A DNA stretch of 64,000 nucleotides. It comes from JAVJSU01 sp040219275. Lineage in GTDB: Bacteria; Chloroflexota; Anaerolineae; Aggregatilineales; Phototrophicaceae. The notes below the pieces were generated by a model, which was given only the letters and a program-made list of their open reading frames with translations, was not told the DNA's origin and ran no database searches. Shown in pieces: positions 41,551 to 50,291 of this stretch (position 1 is the first letter of the stretch; each line of letters starts with the position of its first letter). The DNA lies in NCBI GenBank assembly GCA_040219275.1, contig JAVJSU010000023.1, forward strand, positions 186,001 to 250,000. Reading direction: 5' to 3'. Made by a program: the position numbers and the translations under genes.

Positions 41551-41586
41551 ATAAAACAAAACAGACAACTTTGTAAGCCGTCTGTT
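41551..41586 (-). terminator. Terminator of the tRNA-Val gene
   Basis: On the minus strand AACAGAC (41586-41580) pairs with GTCTGTT (41566-41560), followed by TTGTTTT. It lies 21 bases past the end of tRNA-Val. Confidence 0.75.
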
Positions 41587-41606
41587 CGTTTGAATGTATT
41601 TAGTTT

Positions 41607-41680
<74 letters not shown>

Positions 41681-41757
41681 TTCACACTTGTAAATCTTGA
41701 TCGGAAGTATAGCATAAGACTACTTTTTAAATCAAGGTTAAAGGCGAACTTCAATCT

Positions 41758-42624
41758 GTGGATTTTCAAAAACGATTAATCAGAAATTTTCAGCTTCTTA
41801 TGATGCTTGTTGTGTTGCCTGCTTGCACGCTAAATTCATTTGACGAATTGCCAACAACTTCTGCTACATCAGTCGTTACAGTAGAGGCTACGTTGGCGAT
41901 ACCTGCCACACCACAACCACCTGTCATTGAGTCCGATGGCGAAACCGCTGATGGCTGGCAGATTTTAGCGGCGGGCATCGAACAGCGTACTTTTGAGGTC
42001 GAAGGTAGTTTCGCGGAATTGACCGCAATCCGGTTTAACCCCAATTTAGTGACTTTTAGAGCACATTATCGCCCTCAAGACCCGCTCACCTTGCGTCAAT
42101 GGCAAAATGAGCTTGCAGGCGCAGTGGCGATTATCAACACTAATTTCTATACGGCTGAGAACACTGTGCTCGGTTTGCTGATTGCGGATGGTTTAGTTTA
42201 CGGGCAATCGTATACAGATCGCGGTGGATGGTTTGGTGTACAAAATGGCAGTGCATTCGTACGTTCCAACATTAATGCGCCATTTCAGGGCGAAGCAATT
42301 GAGCAGGCAGTGCAAGCATTTCCGATGCTGGTTGTGGATGGTCAGCAAGCCTATACGAGCACCGCGCCTGATCGTGTGACGCGCCGTACTGCGATTGCAC
42401 AGGACATAGAGGGGCGGATCATTATCATGATTACGTCGCAGGGTGGCATTACGCTGACGGATTTGAGCGCGTATCTGGCAAATTCAGAGATGGGACTGGC
42501 AAACGCGTTTAACCTCGATGGTGGGGGATCAACGATGCTGTATAGCGGGGCAGGCGGCAGATCACCCGTTTCGTTCGCATCATTCGACCCGGTGCCGGCG
42601 GTTCTGGCAGTGTATCCGCAATAA
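41758..42624 (+). CDS. Lipoprotein with phosphodiester glycosidase (NAGPA/DUF2233) domain
   Basis: The 288-residue protein has a lipoprotein signal (KRLIRNFQLL, MMLVVLPAC with the lipobox LPAC) and a domain of the NAGPA-type phosphodiester glycosidase family: AVAIINTNFYTAENTVLGLLI, RRTAIAQDIEGRIIIMITSQ and the hallmark FNLDGGGSTMLYSG. Family members remove a GlcNAc phosphodiester cap or act on cell-wall glycans. The start is GTG 41758; it is exported and anchored to the outer face of the membrane. Confidence 0.85.
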   Translation: MDFQKRLIRNFQLLMMLVVLPACTLNSFDELPTTSATSVVTVEATLAIPATPQPPVIESDGETADGWQILAAGIEQRTFEVEGSFAELTAIRFNPNLVTFRAHYRPQDPLTLRQWQNELAGAVAIINTNFYTAENTVLGLLIADGLVYGQSYTDRGGWFGVQNGSAFVRSNINAPFQGEAIEQAVQAFPMLVVDGQQAYTSTAPDRVTRRTAIAQDIEGRIIIMITSQGGITLTDLSAYLANSEMGLANAFNLDGGGSTMLYSGAGGRSPVSFASFDPVPAVLAVYPQ

Positions 42625-42649
42625 AAATGCCCGACTAGTGATCGGGCAT
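42621..42649 (-). terminator. Terminator of ilvE
   Basis: ATGCCCGA (42627-42634) pairs with TCGGGCAT (42642-42649). Read on the minus strand it is followed directly by a T run, and it lies 28 bases after the ilvE stop; on the plus strand the T run is seven bases away. Confidence 0.75.
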
Positions 42650-42676
42650 GAAACATTTTTGAATATCGGTATCAGT

Positions 42677-43627
42677 TTACGCTTTGATGGCTTCTTTCTG
42701 GTAAACGGGTGTGAGCCAATCCCGATATTTCTCGACTTTACCCTGAACGACGTTGAAATAGAGATCACGTAGATTTTGTGTGGTGTCACCCATCTCGCCC
42801 GTCCCGATTTTGCGATGTTCGACTTTGGTGATGGCGGCGATCTGTACACCTGTTCCGCACATAAATATTTCATCGGCAAGATAGACTTCTGTGCGGTCAA
42901 TGTTGCGTTCAACCACTTCTACGCCGAGTTCATCATGCAGGAGTTGCATCATTGAACGCCGTGTAATGCCTTCAAGGATGTTCGAGTATATTGGTGGGGT
43001 GATGGCGACACCATCGCGTACGATGAACAGATTGGCGCTACTCACTTCGGATACGTGCCCATCTTCATTCAACACTAAGGCTTCGTCGTAACCTGCGAGT
43101 ATTGCATCACTCTTAATGAGCGATGAATTTGCATAGGCTCCGGTGACTTTACCGCGCGCCGGAATCGCATTGTCATCGACCCGTCGCCATGCAGAAAAGC
43201 CCACATGCGCGCCTTCCTCATTGGCAACATAACGCCCGAATGGAAGCGCAAAAATCGTTAACGCATCGTCGACATCGTGCAGACGCACGCCGATCATCTC
43301 TGTAGATTTGTAGGCAAGGGGGCGAATATAACAATTTTCCTGAAAGGCTTCTGTTCTGAGCAGTTCGAGCAGAATATCCGTGAGTTGCTGTGGTGATTGG
43401 GTAAGGTTGATCCGCATTAATTGAGCGGATTGAACGAAGCGTTTGAAGTGATCTAGCGGGCGAAAGACAAATAGTTGCTCTTCGTCATCGTTCCAATAGC
43501 CTCTCAAACCACCAAAAACACCTGTACCGTAATTTAAGGCGTGGGTCATTACGCTCACCTTTGCATCTGCAAGTGGCACTATTGACCCATCAAAAAACGC
43601 ATATTTAGGTTTTGCCTGATTGACCAT
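42677..43627 (-). CDS. ilvE: Branched-chain amino acid aminotransferase
   Basis: The 316-residue PLP enzyme of fold type IV carries out the last step of Leu, Ile and Val synthesis (and the first in their breakdown). It shows FDGSIVPLADAKVSVMTHALNYGTGVFGGLRGY, YIRPLAYKS, the PLP-Lys region KVTGAYANSSLIKSDAI, DEALVLNEDGHVSEVSSANLFIVRDG and GTGVQIAAITKVEHR, and a normal C-terminus. Start at ATG 43627. It may also act with the acyl-CoA catabolic genes earlier in the window. Confidence 0.94.
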   Translation of the reverse strand: MVNQAKPKYAFFDGSIVPLADAKVSVMTHALNYGTGVFGGLRGYWNDDEEQLFVFRPLDHFKRFVQSAQLMRINLTQSPQQLTDILLELLRTEAFQENCYIRPLAYKSTEMIGVRLHDVDDALTIFALPFGRYVANEEGAHVGFSAWRRVDDNAIPARGKVTGAYANSSLIKSDAILAGYDEALVLNEDGHVSEVSSANLFIVRDGVAITPPIYSNILEGITRRSMMQLLHDELGVEVVERNIDRTEVYLADEIFMCGTGVQIAAITKVEHRKIGTGEMGDTTQNLRDLYFNVVQGKVEKYRDWLTPVYQKEAIKA

Positions 43628-43739
43628 GATATTTCCTTATTAAGTTTGCATCAATGCCTGACTCTTGTGTTAATTCTAACAGGTTATTGATGCGCGACAA
43701 TCGAACAATAAGACCACTCTATGGCAGGACATGGCTATT

Positions 43740-44900
43740 CTAGCTCGGATTTAACCAGAGTGGCGTTAAGATCAAGAGAATTAATAAGGCGGAACCCCAT
43801 AGACCGGCTATCCATTTCATTTTTGATGGATAGTATTCTCCGATGAAGAGGATGGCGGAGAGAACAATAACTGTACCGATGCGTTGTGCCGCCAACAAAT
43901 CTTGCCAACTCACATCTGGCATCACCATCACAAAACCACAACATGCTAGCAAAAGTGCTGTTGTCATTGATAGGCGCCTGTTTTTCCAGATTGTCCAGAT
44001 TGCCAGGGCTAACATCACAATGGTAGGTAAACCTAACCAGATAAACGAAAGCAAAAATTGAAGCGTGCGTTCACCTGTGCTTAGAAGCGGATTATCATTG
44101 AGCACGGTGAATAGACCTTCGAAAGGAATCAGATGGATTTTCGCGGCGGGGTATTGTGTTGGTAATGTGCCGAGCCAGAGCTTCATCACTCCCCACCATG
44201 ACAGAAACGCTATGATAGGCGCACCGACTACTAACGATGCCCAGCGCCATTTCATCCGCGTGAGTGCACAGTGTAAGGCTAACCCTGCCGCGAAGACCGC
44301 CCCCAGTTCTTTTGTCAGAGTTGCTAGAATCAATAAAAAGACTGTCCAGCGATAACGCTCCTGTGAATAGGCGATGATAGCAAGTAACGAGAGCGTAAAG
44401 CAGAGGGGTTCGTTCAGATCAAAACGAATGGCGAAAATATTGCCAATCCAGAAACCATAGATCAGCGCACCCCACACAGGAGCATTTTTCTTAAAAAGTA
44501 ACCATGCGATGGCAGTTGTTCCGGCAGTATGCGCGGCAATATTAATCAAGAGTAACGTCCAAGGGACAAGTTCGGCGTTTCCTAGCGCAAGAGCACGTCC
44601 CAACAGGGGATAGATAATCCGTTGATAGCGCAACGTGGGACCGTCAAGATAGGGAACGGCATCCGCGCCGTCACGGGCAATGAAATATACAAATTGCCCA
44701 TCATAACCTGTTGTTCCGTTGGGATTGCCTTCCGAAAAACGGGTGCCGATGAAGGCAAAAGTCAGGGGATCATTGCCGCTGTTAATAAACACCGCGCCAC
44801 AAAATGTGCAGATAGCAAGAAAAGTTATGAAACTAACACGCAGAATGCTTTTATCTAGGTTGAACCATGAGGTTGGTTGGATTGGGTTAGCGACAGTCAT
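43740..44900 (-). CDS. Polytopic membrane protein, probable GT-C type glycosyltransferase (AZOBR_p60025-like)
   Basis: The 386-residue protein has about ten membrane helices and an extracytoplasmic first loop GYDGQFVYFIARDGADAV, followed by LRYQRIIYPLLGRALALG, a layout typical of GT-C glycosyltransferases and of the family named for a cell-surface glycopolymer protein of Azospirillum. It probably transfers a sugar from a lipid carrier on the outer face of the membrane. ATG 44900 is used rather than the TTG at 44924, which lies in a terminator hairpin. Sugar and acceptor are unknown. Confidence 0.7.
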   Translation of the reverse strand: MTVANPIQPTSWFNLDKSILRVSFITFLAICTFCGAVFINSGNDPLTFAFIGTRFSEGNPNGTTGYDGQFVYFIARDGADAVPYLDGPTLRYQRIIYPLLGRALALGNAELVPWTLLLINIAAHTAGTTAIAWLLFKKNAPVWGALIYGFWIGNIFAIRFDLNEPLCFTLSLLAIIAYSQERYRWTVFLLILATLTKELGAVFAAGLALHCALTRMKWRWASLVVGAPIIAFLSWWGVMKLWLGTLPTQYPAAKIHLIPFEGLFTVLNDNPLLSTGERTLQFLLSFIWLGLPTIVMLALAIWTIWKNRRLSMTTALLLACCGFVMVMPDVSWQDLLAAQRIGTVIVLSAILFIGEYYPSKMKWIAGLWGSALLILLILTPLWLNPS

Positions 44901-44924
44901 TGAAAATAGCCATTCGGCTGACAA

Positions 44925-44962
44925 AAATAAGAGTCAGGCTATTAACCTGACTCTTTTATTGT
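44925..44962 (-). terminator. Terminator of rpoD
   Basis: AAGAGTCAGG (44929-44938) pairs perfectly with CCTGACTCTT (44946-44955). It is followed by a T run on both strands and so ends rpoD on the minus strand. Confidence 0.9.
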
Positions 44963-44992
44963 ATTTCAATATTGAAGAATTTTGTCTTGTGA

Positions 44993-46165
44993 TTAGCTCA
45001 GATAATCACGAAGATTATGAGCAAGGCGCGGGTGACGCAAACGGCGCAGTGCTTCTTTTTCTAACTGACGAATACGTTCACGGCTTAGCCCAAATTTATT
45101 GGCGATTTCCTCCAGTGTATGAGGTTCGCCACCACCAAGCCCGAATCGTAACCGCAAAATATGGCTCTGTCGCGGTGTTAATTCAGTGAGGACTTCTTCA
45201 ATTGTTTCTTCTAGGAGATGTTGTGTTGCCGCTTCTACGGGACTGGGGGAGTCCTGATCTTCAATAAAATCGCCGAATTCGCTGTCGCCGTCATCGCCAA
45301 CCGGACGTTCCAGTGCGATGGCATGTTGGCTGGCATCCATCATCCCGCGAATTGCATCTGCCGGAATGTCCATCTCCGCGGCGATTTCTTCGGGGCTTGG
45401 GCGACGACCGAGGCTCTGTTCGAGAGATTGAGCGGTGCGGTACATCTGCCGGATGCGTTCCGTCATGTGTAGCGGAATGCGGATCGTACGTGTTTTCTGA
45501 GCGAGGGCGCGGGTGATTGCCTGTCTAATCCACCATGTGGCGTAGGTACTAAAACGGTTGCCACGGTTATAATCATATTTGTCGACGGCACGCATTAACC
45601 CAACATTGCCTTCTTGAATTAAATCGGGGAAGGGAAGTCCCTGTCCCATATAGCGTTTAGCAATACTGACTACTAAACGTGTATTCGCTCTGCCCAGATG
45701 TTCACGGGCTTGCTGACCTTCCCAAATCACCCGATCCATCCTGACAACCCACGATTCACCATATTTTTCGCGGGTATCTTCTTGATCGACCTGTTCTTGG
45801 GCGCGTTTGCCGCGTTCAATGCGTTTAGCGAGGTCAATTTCTTCTTGTGCGGTAAGGAGTGGTTCCTGTGCCATCTGACGGAAGTACAAGCCAACGGGGT
45901 CATCTGCTGAAACTGCGCTAATATCGCCTACGCTAGGGTCCTGCAACATTTCTTCAGGTTCGAAGTCAATATCAGTATCATCAGAGATACCTACTCTTGT
46001 TGCGGTGTCATTATTGTTGCGAAGTTCGATTCCCAGTTCATCAAGCTCGTATAGGATAGTCTCGATATAGTTTCTATCGTCACTATCATCGTCGAGAACC
46101 TCAAGAATATCATCGAATGTGATGTAGCCGCGTTGATCGGCCCGGTTTATAAGTTCTTGTATCAC
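44993..46165 (-). CDS. rpoD: Primary RNA polymerase sigma factor (sigma-70/SigA)
   Basis: The 390-residue sigma factor has a degenerate region 1.1 (residues ~1-65, with an acidic stretch), region 1.2 (DPVGLYFRQMAQEPLLTAQEE), region 2 (NTRLVVSIAKRYMGQGLPFPDLIQEGN, YKFSTYATWWIRQAI-like RFSTYATWWIRQAITRA for -10 recognition), region 3, and region 4 with LRLRFGLGGGEPHTLEEIA and SRERIRQLEKEALRRLRHP for the -35 element. All parts of a housekeeping sigma factor are present. The visible TTGACA/TATAAT promoters in this window fit it. Confidence 0.95.
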   Translation of the reverse strand: MIQELINRADQRGYITFDDILEVLDDDSDDRNYIETILYELDELGIELRNNNDTATRVGISDDTDIDFEPEEMLQDPSVGDISAVSADDPVGLYFRQMAQEPLLTAQEEIDLAKRIERGKRAQEQVDQEDTREKYGESWVVRMDRVIWEGQQAREHLGRANTRLVVSIAKRYMGQGLPFPDLIQEGNVGLMRAVDKYDYNRGNRFSTYATWWIRQAITRALAQKTRTIRIPLHMTERIRQMYRTAQSLEQSLGRRPSPEEIAAEMDIPADAIRGMMDASQHAIALERPVGDDGDSEFGDFIEDQDSPSPVEAATQHLLEETIEEVLTELTPRQSHILRLRFGLGGGEPHTLEEIANKFGLSRERIRQLEKEALRRLRHPRLAHNLRDYLS

Positions 46166-46796
46166 GTTATCCCTCTGCCTGCCAACTTATTCTCTCGAAA
46201 AGTAGTTGTAGCCCTTATCCGTTTGCAAAGTACATGCAATAAACAGATATGCAGGTAAGTATATACCCGCTTTTAAATCGGTGCTTAGGAAATCAGAAGT
46301 AGATTAGGTCACGGCACCTCCTTAAGGTATGGCAATTTTAATGATATGGGCATGGGATTTGCCCGAGGGTTTGTTAAAAAATGGAGAATATCTATTGTTT
46401 TGATCGTGCTTTGTATGTGCATATAGATTTAATTTGTTACAGACTGCAATATTGATCTGCTGTAACATTCTATCATACTTATGTAGCGTTTGTGAATGAG
46501 TGTGTAATAAATAGATACTTTTTCTAATCTAGTAGTTTAAGTTTGCATTAACTGTTTGTGAAATGTAGTATAAAGTTTGAAAACCGTTAGTTATTTTGTT
46601 TGAGTTTCCCAACTTTAGCTTCGTTGCCAACCAAAAGTTCTGTAGTATAGTTATGAATAACGTGGATATGCAATATTCATAAATTATTCGTCTTTTCAAT
46701 AATTTTGCTCTCAGTCCTATGATAATATTGTTTAATAAACAACTGATGACTTCAGTTATGAGCGTTTCGGTAGTTAATAACTTCTGAGGATAGAGT
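46166..46796. other. AT-rich intergenic region between rpoD and a DnaB-like gene
   Basis: This 631-base stretch separates divergent genes and is clearly richer in A and T than its flanks. It contains an imperfect inverted repeat TGTTACAG/CTGTAACA (about 46434-46465) and GGGCA/TGCCC, but no open frame with codon usage like its neighbours, no tRNA and no DnaA boxes (TTATCCACA) that would suggest an origin. It may carry both promoters and possibly an unannotated small RNA; nothing stronger can be said by eye. Confidence 0.5.
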
Positions 46797-48050
46797 ATGT
46801 CAACCCGACGTTTTTCGGACGATTTCCCACCAGAACCAGAGCCTTTTTCATTTTCTGATCCAGAACCAGATGAACCTTCACAGCCAGATGAGCCTGCACA
46901 ACGACCTCCTACGTCACGTCGTCCTGCTTCTTTGAGAGAGACATCAGAAAATAACATCCCTCAAGAAACAAAATCCCGCACACCGAGAGGTCGGGATCGT
47001 GAATTAGGTTCAAACGCCCATTTGCCGCGTACCTTAACACAGGTCATCAGTGATGCTAACGACAAAGTTGTTCGTGGCGATCTCGTTGATTATGTGCCTA
47101 TGCCAACCGGATTTGACCCGTTAGATGGTTACATTGGTGGCGGATTACGCAAAACAGAACTCATACTATTAGGTGGCGCACAGGGGATCGGCAAGACGAT
47201 TGCGACGTTGCAAATTGCGCGAAACATCGCCTCCCGTCCCGATCAATATGCGTTCTACCTTTCATATGAACATACCGAAACGCATTTGATGCACCGCTTG
47301 TTGTGCATGGAAAGTATCAATCCGCCAGAAGTTGATTTGAGCCGTGGATTGAAATTGCGTGATCTTTATCAGGTCATCGTCGCGCAACGTGCCAAAGAAT
47401 TTATGGGACGCGACGGTGGTGCCGGGTCATTGCAGGCGATTTTGCGTGATAACCCTAAGACTGCCTCGGCATTGGCACGGATGCAACGGTATTCTGATCG
47501 CCTAATTTTGCTGAAAGCTAGCCCTGCAGTTACAAATTTGCGTGCAATTAAAGAGATGACGGCACGCTTATGCGAAGCCACCGGTGGCAACGTCACTGTG
47601 TTTATTGACTATTTACAGAAAATAGCCGTTCACCCCGAACGCCCGCGTGATGAAAATGACAAGGTGACCATCATCGTTGAAGGGTTGAAAGACATCGCCC
47701 TGTCATTGGATGTTCCCGTTTGGTCTATCGTGGCGGCTGATCGTGAAGGATTGAAGAGTAAGCGTATCCATCTCTTCCATCTTCGTGGCAGTAGTGCGCT
47801 GGATTATGAATCAGACATCGCCATTATCATGAACAATAAATATCAGATCATGGCGAAGGATCATGTTGCTTTTAACCCATACAACGCAAAGCAATTCCGT
47901 AATTGGGTTGTGTGGACGGTTGAGAAAAATCGTGCGGGACGGGCGATGCAAGATATGGAATATGAAATTTACGGTCAGCATTTCGCCTTCAACCCGCGTG
48001 GGCAGAAGGTACAGCAACAATTGATCGACGATAAGCTGATCGAAAGCTAG
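46797..48050 (+). CDS. DnaB-type replicative helicase core domain protein lacking the DnaB N-domain
   Basis: The 417-residue protein starts with ~90 disordered residues rich in Pro, Glu and Asp (PPEPEPFSFSDPEPDEPSQP), then a RecA/DnaB-type ATPase core: PMPTGFDPLDGYIGGGLRKTELILLG, Walker A GGAQGIGKTIATLQIA, ARNIAS, Walker B NVTVFIDYLQKIAV and a DnaB-like LRGSSALDYESDIAIIM. The helical N-terminal domain and linker of DnaB are absent. It could be a helicase loader-like or RepA-like ATPase rather than the main replicative helicase, a judgement from architecture only. Confidence 0.75.
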   Translation: MSTRRFSDDFPPEPEPFSFSDPEPDEPSQPDEPAQRPPTSRRPASLRETSENNIPQETKSRTPRGRDRELGSNAHLPRTLTQVISDANDKVVRGDLVDYVPMPTGFDPLDGYIGGGLRKTELILLGGAQGIGKTIATLQIARNIASRPDQYAFYLSYEHTETHLMHRLLCMESINPPEVDLSRGLKLRDLYQVIVAQRAKEFMGRDGGAGSLQAILRDNPKTASALARMQRYSDRLILLKASPAVTNLRAIKEMTARLCEATGGNVTVFIDYLQKIAVHPERPRDENDKVTIIVEGLKDIALSLDVPVWSIVAADREGLKSKRIHLFHLRGSSALDYESDIAIIMNNKYQIMAKDHVAFNPYNAKQFRNWVVWTVEKNRAGRAMQDMEYEIYGQHFAFNPRGQKVQQQLIDDKLIES

Positions 48051-48080
48051 ACGAAAAACTCTCAAAATCATGACTGATAA

Positions 48081-48118
48081 AATGTGCTTTACAGATCACC
48101 TGTAAAGCACATTTTTTT
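48081..48118 (+). terminator. Terminator of the DnaB-like gene
   Basis: AATGTGCTTTACAG (48081-48094) pairs perfectly with CTGTAAAGCACATT (48100-48113) around a five-base loop, then seven T. Confidence 0.95.
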
Positions 48119-48173
48119 GCCTTAGTCAAAAGCTATTTTTCATTGTTGTTTATCGTAAGGAATAATTGTGCGA

Positions 48174-48215
48174 TAACAAAAAAGGCATGATTGAGATGTA
48201 ATCAACCATGCCTTT
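48174..48215 (-). terminator. Terminator of lipA
   Basis: On the minus strand AAAGGCATGGTTGA pairs with TCAATCATGCCTTT (14 pairs, one mismatch), followed by a T run. It lies 39 bases past the lipA stop. Confidence 0.88.
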
Positions 48216-48253
48216 CATTTTCCCCTGAATTATAGAAAAATTCGGGGGTGAGA

Positions 48254-49237
48254 TTACTTACCCGTTGCTTCTAGTTGAACACGATCTTCGTGCATATGGA
48301 TGAAGTTCAGCTTAGATAACTCGCGAACCTGTTGATCTGCACGGTAGCTACTGCGTACAAGCGGACCACTTTCAACCCACTTAAAGCCGAGTTCTTTGCC
48401 GATTTCGATAAATTTGTCGAATTCTTCCGGCAGGTAGAACCGTTCTACAGGTAGATGCTTTTTGCTGGGTTGTAGATATTGCCCGATGGTCAGGATGTCT
48501 ACGCCGACATTGGCGAGATCGCGCATGACTTCCACGACTTCATCAAAAGTTTCACCCAGACCGACCATGATACCGCTCTTGGTCAGCACGAGCGGATCCA
48601 TTTTCTTGGCATTGCCGAGTGTCGCTAGAGTCCATTCGTAATTGTCCTGTGGTTGCACTTTCTTGAAAAGGCGTGGCACAGTTTCTACATTATGATTCAG
48701 GATTTCGGGCTGGGCATCCATGACGATTTTCAGCGCGGCTTCACTCCCTTTGAAATCGGGGATAAGCACTTCGATACTGCATCCCGGTTGCAGTTGGCGG
48801 ATACGCTTAATCACCATGGCGAAGATCGGCGCACCCCCATCGGCGCGTTCATCACGATTCACGCTGGTAATAACGACATGGCGTAAGTTCATCGCGCGGA
48901 CACTTTCCGCAACGCGATTCGGTTCCGCCCAGTCAAGCGGGGAAGGGCGACCCGTCTTAATATCGCAAAATCCACACGAACGGGTACAAGTATCACCCAT
49001 CATCAGAAATGTCGCGGTGCCACGCCCCCAGCACTCACCGATATTGGGGCATTGCGCCTCTTCACAGACGGTATGCAGGGTCTTGCTACGCATTAAGCCC
49101 TGTAAACGTTCATAATTTTCACCGCTGGGTGCCTTCACCTTAATCCACGGGGGACGGCGACGCGGATGGTTGGGGTCTGGTTGCCAGCCCTCTGGTTGAG
49201 TGGTCTGGATGTCATCAATTTCGATTAAATCACTCAC
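48254..49237 (-). CDS. lipA: Lipoyl synthase (radical SAM)
   Basis: The 327-residue enzyme inserts two sulfur atoms into octanoyl groups on lipoyl-dependent proteins. It has both iron-sulfur sites: CEEAQCPNIGECW (auxiliary cluster, C-x4-C-x5-C) and CTRSCGFCDIKTG (radical SAM, CxxxCxxC), together with the essential C-terminal serine region GPLVRSSYRADQ. Motif RHVVITSVNRDE and AQPEILNHNVETV are typical. Length and layout are normal. It is monocistronic with its own terminator. Confidence 0.96.
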   Translation of the reverse strand: MSDLIEIDDIQTTQPEGWQPDPNHPRRRPPWIKVKAPSGENYERLQGLMRSKTLHTVCEEAQCPNIGECWGRGTATFLMMGDTCTRSCGFCDIKTGRPSPLDWAEPNRVAESVRAMNLRHVVITSVNRDERADGGAPIFAMVIKRIRQLQPGCSIEVLIPDFKGSEAALKIVMDAQPEILNHNVETVPRLFKKVQPQDNYEWTLATLGNAKKMDPLVLTKSGIMVGLGETFDEVVEVMRDLANVGVDILTIGQYLQPSKKHLPVERFYLPEEFDKFIEIGKELGFKWVESGPLVRSSYRADQQVRELSKLNFIHMHEDRVQLEATGK

Positions 49238-49340
49238 AATACATACCTCACATAGTCATCTCAAGGTTGATTATACCAACTTGAACGTGAACTGGTCTAG
49301 CGATTGGATCATACAAAATGTCCTGGAGTATGTAGGACAA

Positions 49341-50291
49341 TCACGGGTTGAAGTGGAGCGTGGCTTGATTTAGTTCCCGAACATCGGCTTCTAACTGTTT
49401 GGCTAAAGACCACCACAGCCATTGAATGGTGATTTCCCGAATGATATAGAGTGTGAGAAGTTGCAATGCGGAAAGGAGCAGGACATTCTGCCAATAAAAG
49501 CCCGTTGCAATGATGGGCAGGACGATCAGGCACAGTAACGCGATGCCTGCATATAGCAAGGATTGAATCATCAAGAATAATCCGAGTGCTATTCCGCGTG
49601 CATTGACGATATTTCTAGTAAATGTTGGGGTTAGCATTCCAACGATAGAGCCGGTAACAATAGATTGCACGAAATCGACAAAAAATGCCGTAACGATAAT
49701 GCCTGATATGAGCGTCGTTTGTATCAGGTCGTTTTCATCAATAACATTGAACCAATCCTGCGGCGTAATCGGCACACCTTCCAGCAGAAACAGGTTCAAA
49801 ATGGCGATCATCAGCAATAGTCCGATGACCATATACATCACGAGATACAAGCCGCGTACCATGTCTCTGAGTTGGGAGATGGTTTTACTACGATGATAAA
49901 CGGCGCTACAGATCGCCCATGATACGCCGGTTTGTCCGATGGGCGTAACGGCGCTGAGTTCGAAGCGTCCACGTTGATGTTCTCTGGCAACATAACCGGA
50001 AATGCGAATCGCCATAAACAGCCCGTAAAGTGTGCCTGTTGTAGGGATCAGCGGTATTGCGACGAGCGCGGGCAAAACGACGATCCAACCGCCCGCGCAG
50101 AGGAACAGAATCAGCGCAAACCCGCTCACAAATCCCCACAAAGAACTGCTCAAAAAGACCTTCGGAATCGGCAAAAAATCGGTTATGGTCAGCGCATTGT
50201 GTAATTGCGATGTGGTGATGAATCGCTGATAGATAGGATGCTCAAAATAGGGATTTTGCAGGACTTTCCAGAGTTTCCACGTTTTCATCAT
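49341..50291 (-). CDS. Polytopic membrane protein of unknown function
   Basis: No family is recognised. The 316-residue protein has six to eight predicted membrane helices (for example FVSGFALILFLCAGGW, LYLVMYMVIGLLLMIAIL, GIALGLFLMIQSLLYAGIAL) and a charged C-terminus after WLWWSLAKQLEADVREL. It resembles ABC-2 type permeases in layout, but no partner is present. ATG 50291 overlaps the stop of the upstream beta-propeller gene (ATGA); Met at 50288 or 50312 are alternatives. Confidence 0.75.
   Translation of the reverse strand: MMKTWKLWKVLQNPYFEHPIYQRFITTSQLHNALTITDFLPIPKVFLSSSLWGFVSGFALILFLCAGGWIVVLPALVAIPLIPTTGTLYGLFMAIRISGYVAREHQRGRFELSAVTPIGQTGVSWAICSAVYHRSKTISQLRDMVRGLYLVMYMVIGLLLMIAILNLFLLEGVPITPQDWFNVIDENDLIQTTLISGIIVTAFFVDFVQSIVTGSIVGMLTPTFTRNIVNARGIALGLFLMIQSLLYAGIALLCLIVLPIIATGFYWQNVLLLSALQLLTLYIIREITIQWLWWSLAKQLEADVRELNQATLHFNP

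Noticed and set aside
46166..46796. Replication origin
   Set aside because: AT-rich and near a DnaB-like gene, but no DnaA boxes and no dnaA or dnaN nearby.
46529..46957. Minus-strand 142-codon frame rich in Gly/Ser
   Set aside because: It is the mirror of the Pro/Ser/Glu-rich start of the DnaB-like gene plus AT-rich spacer, with no family similarity.
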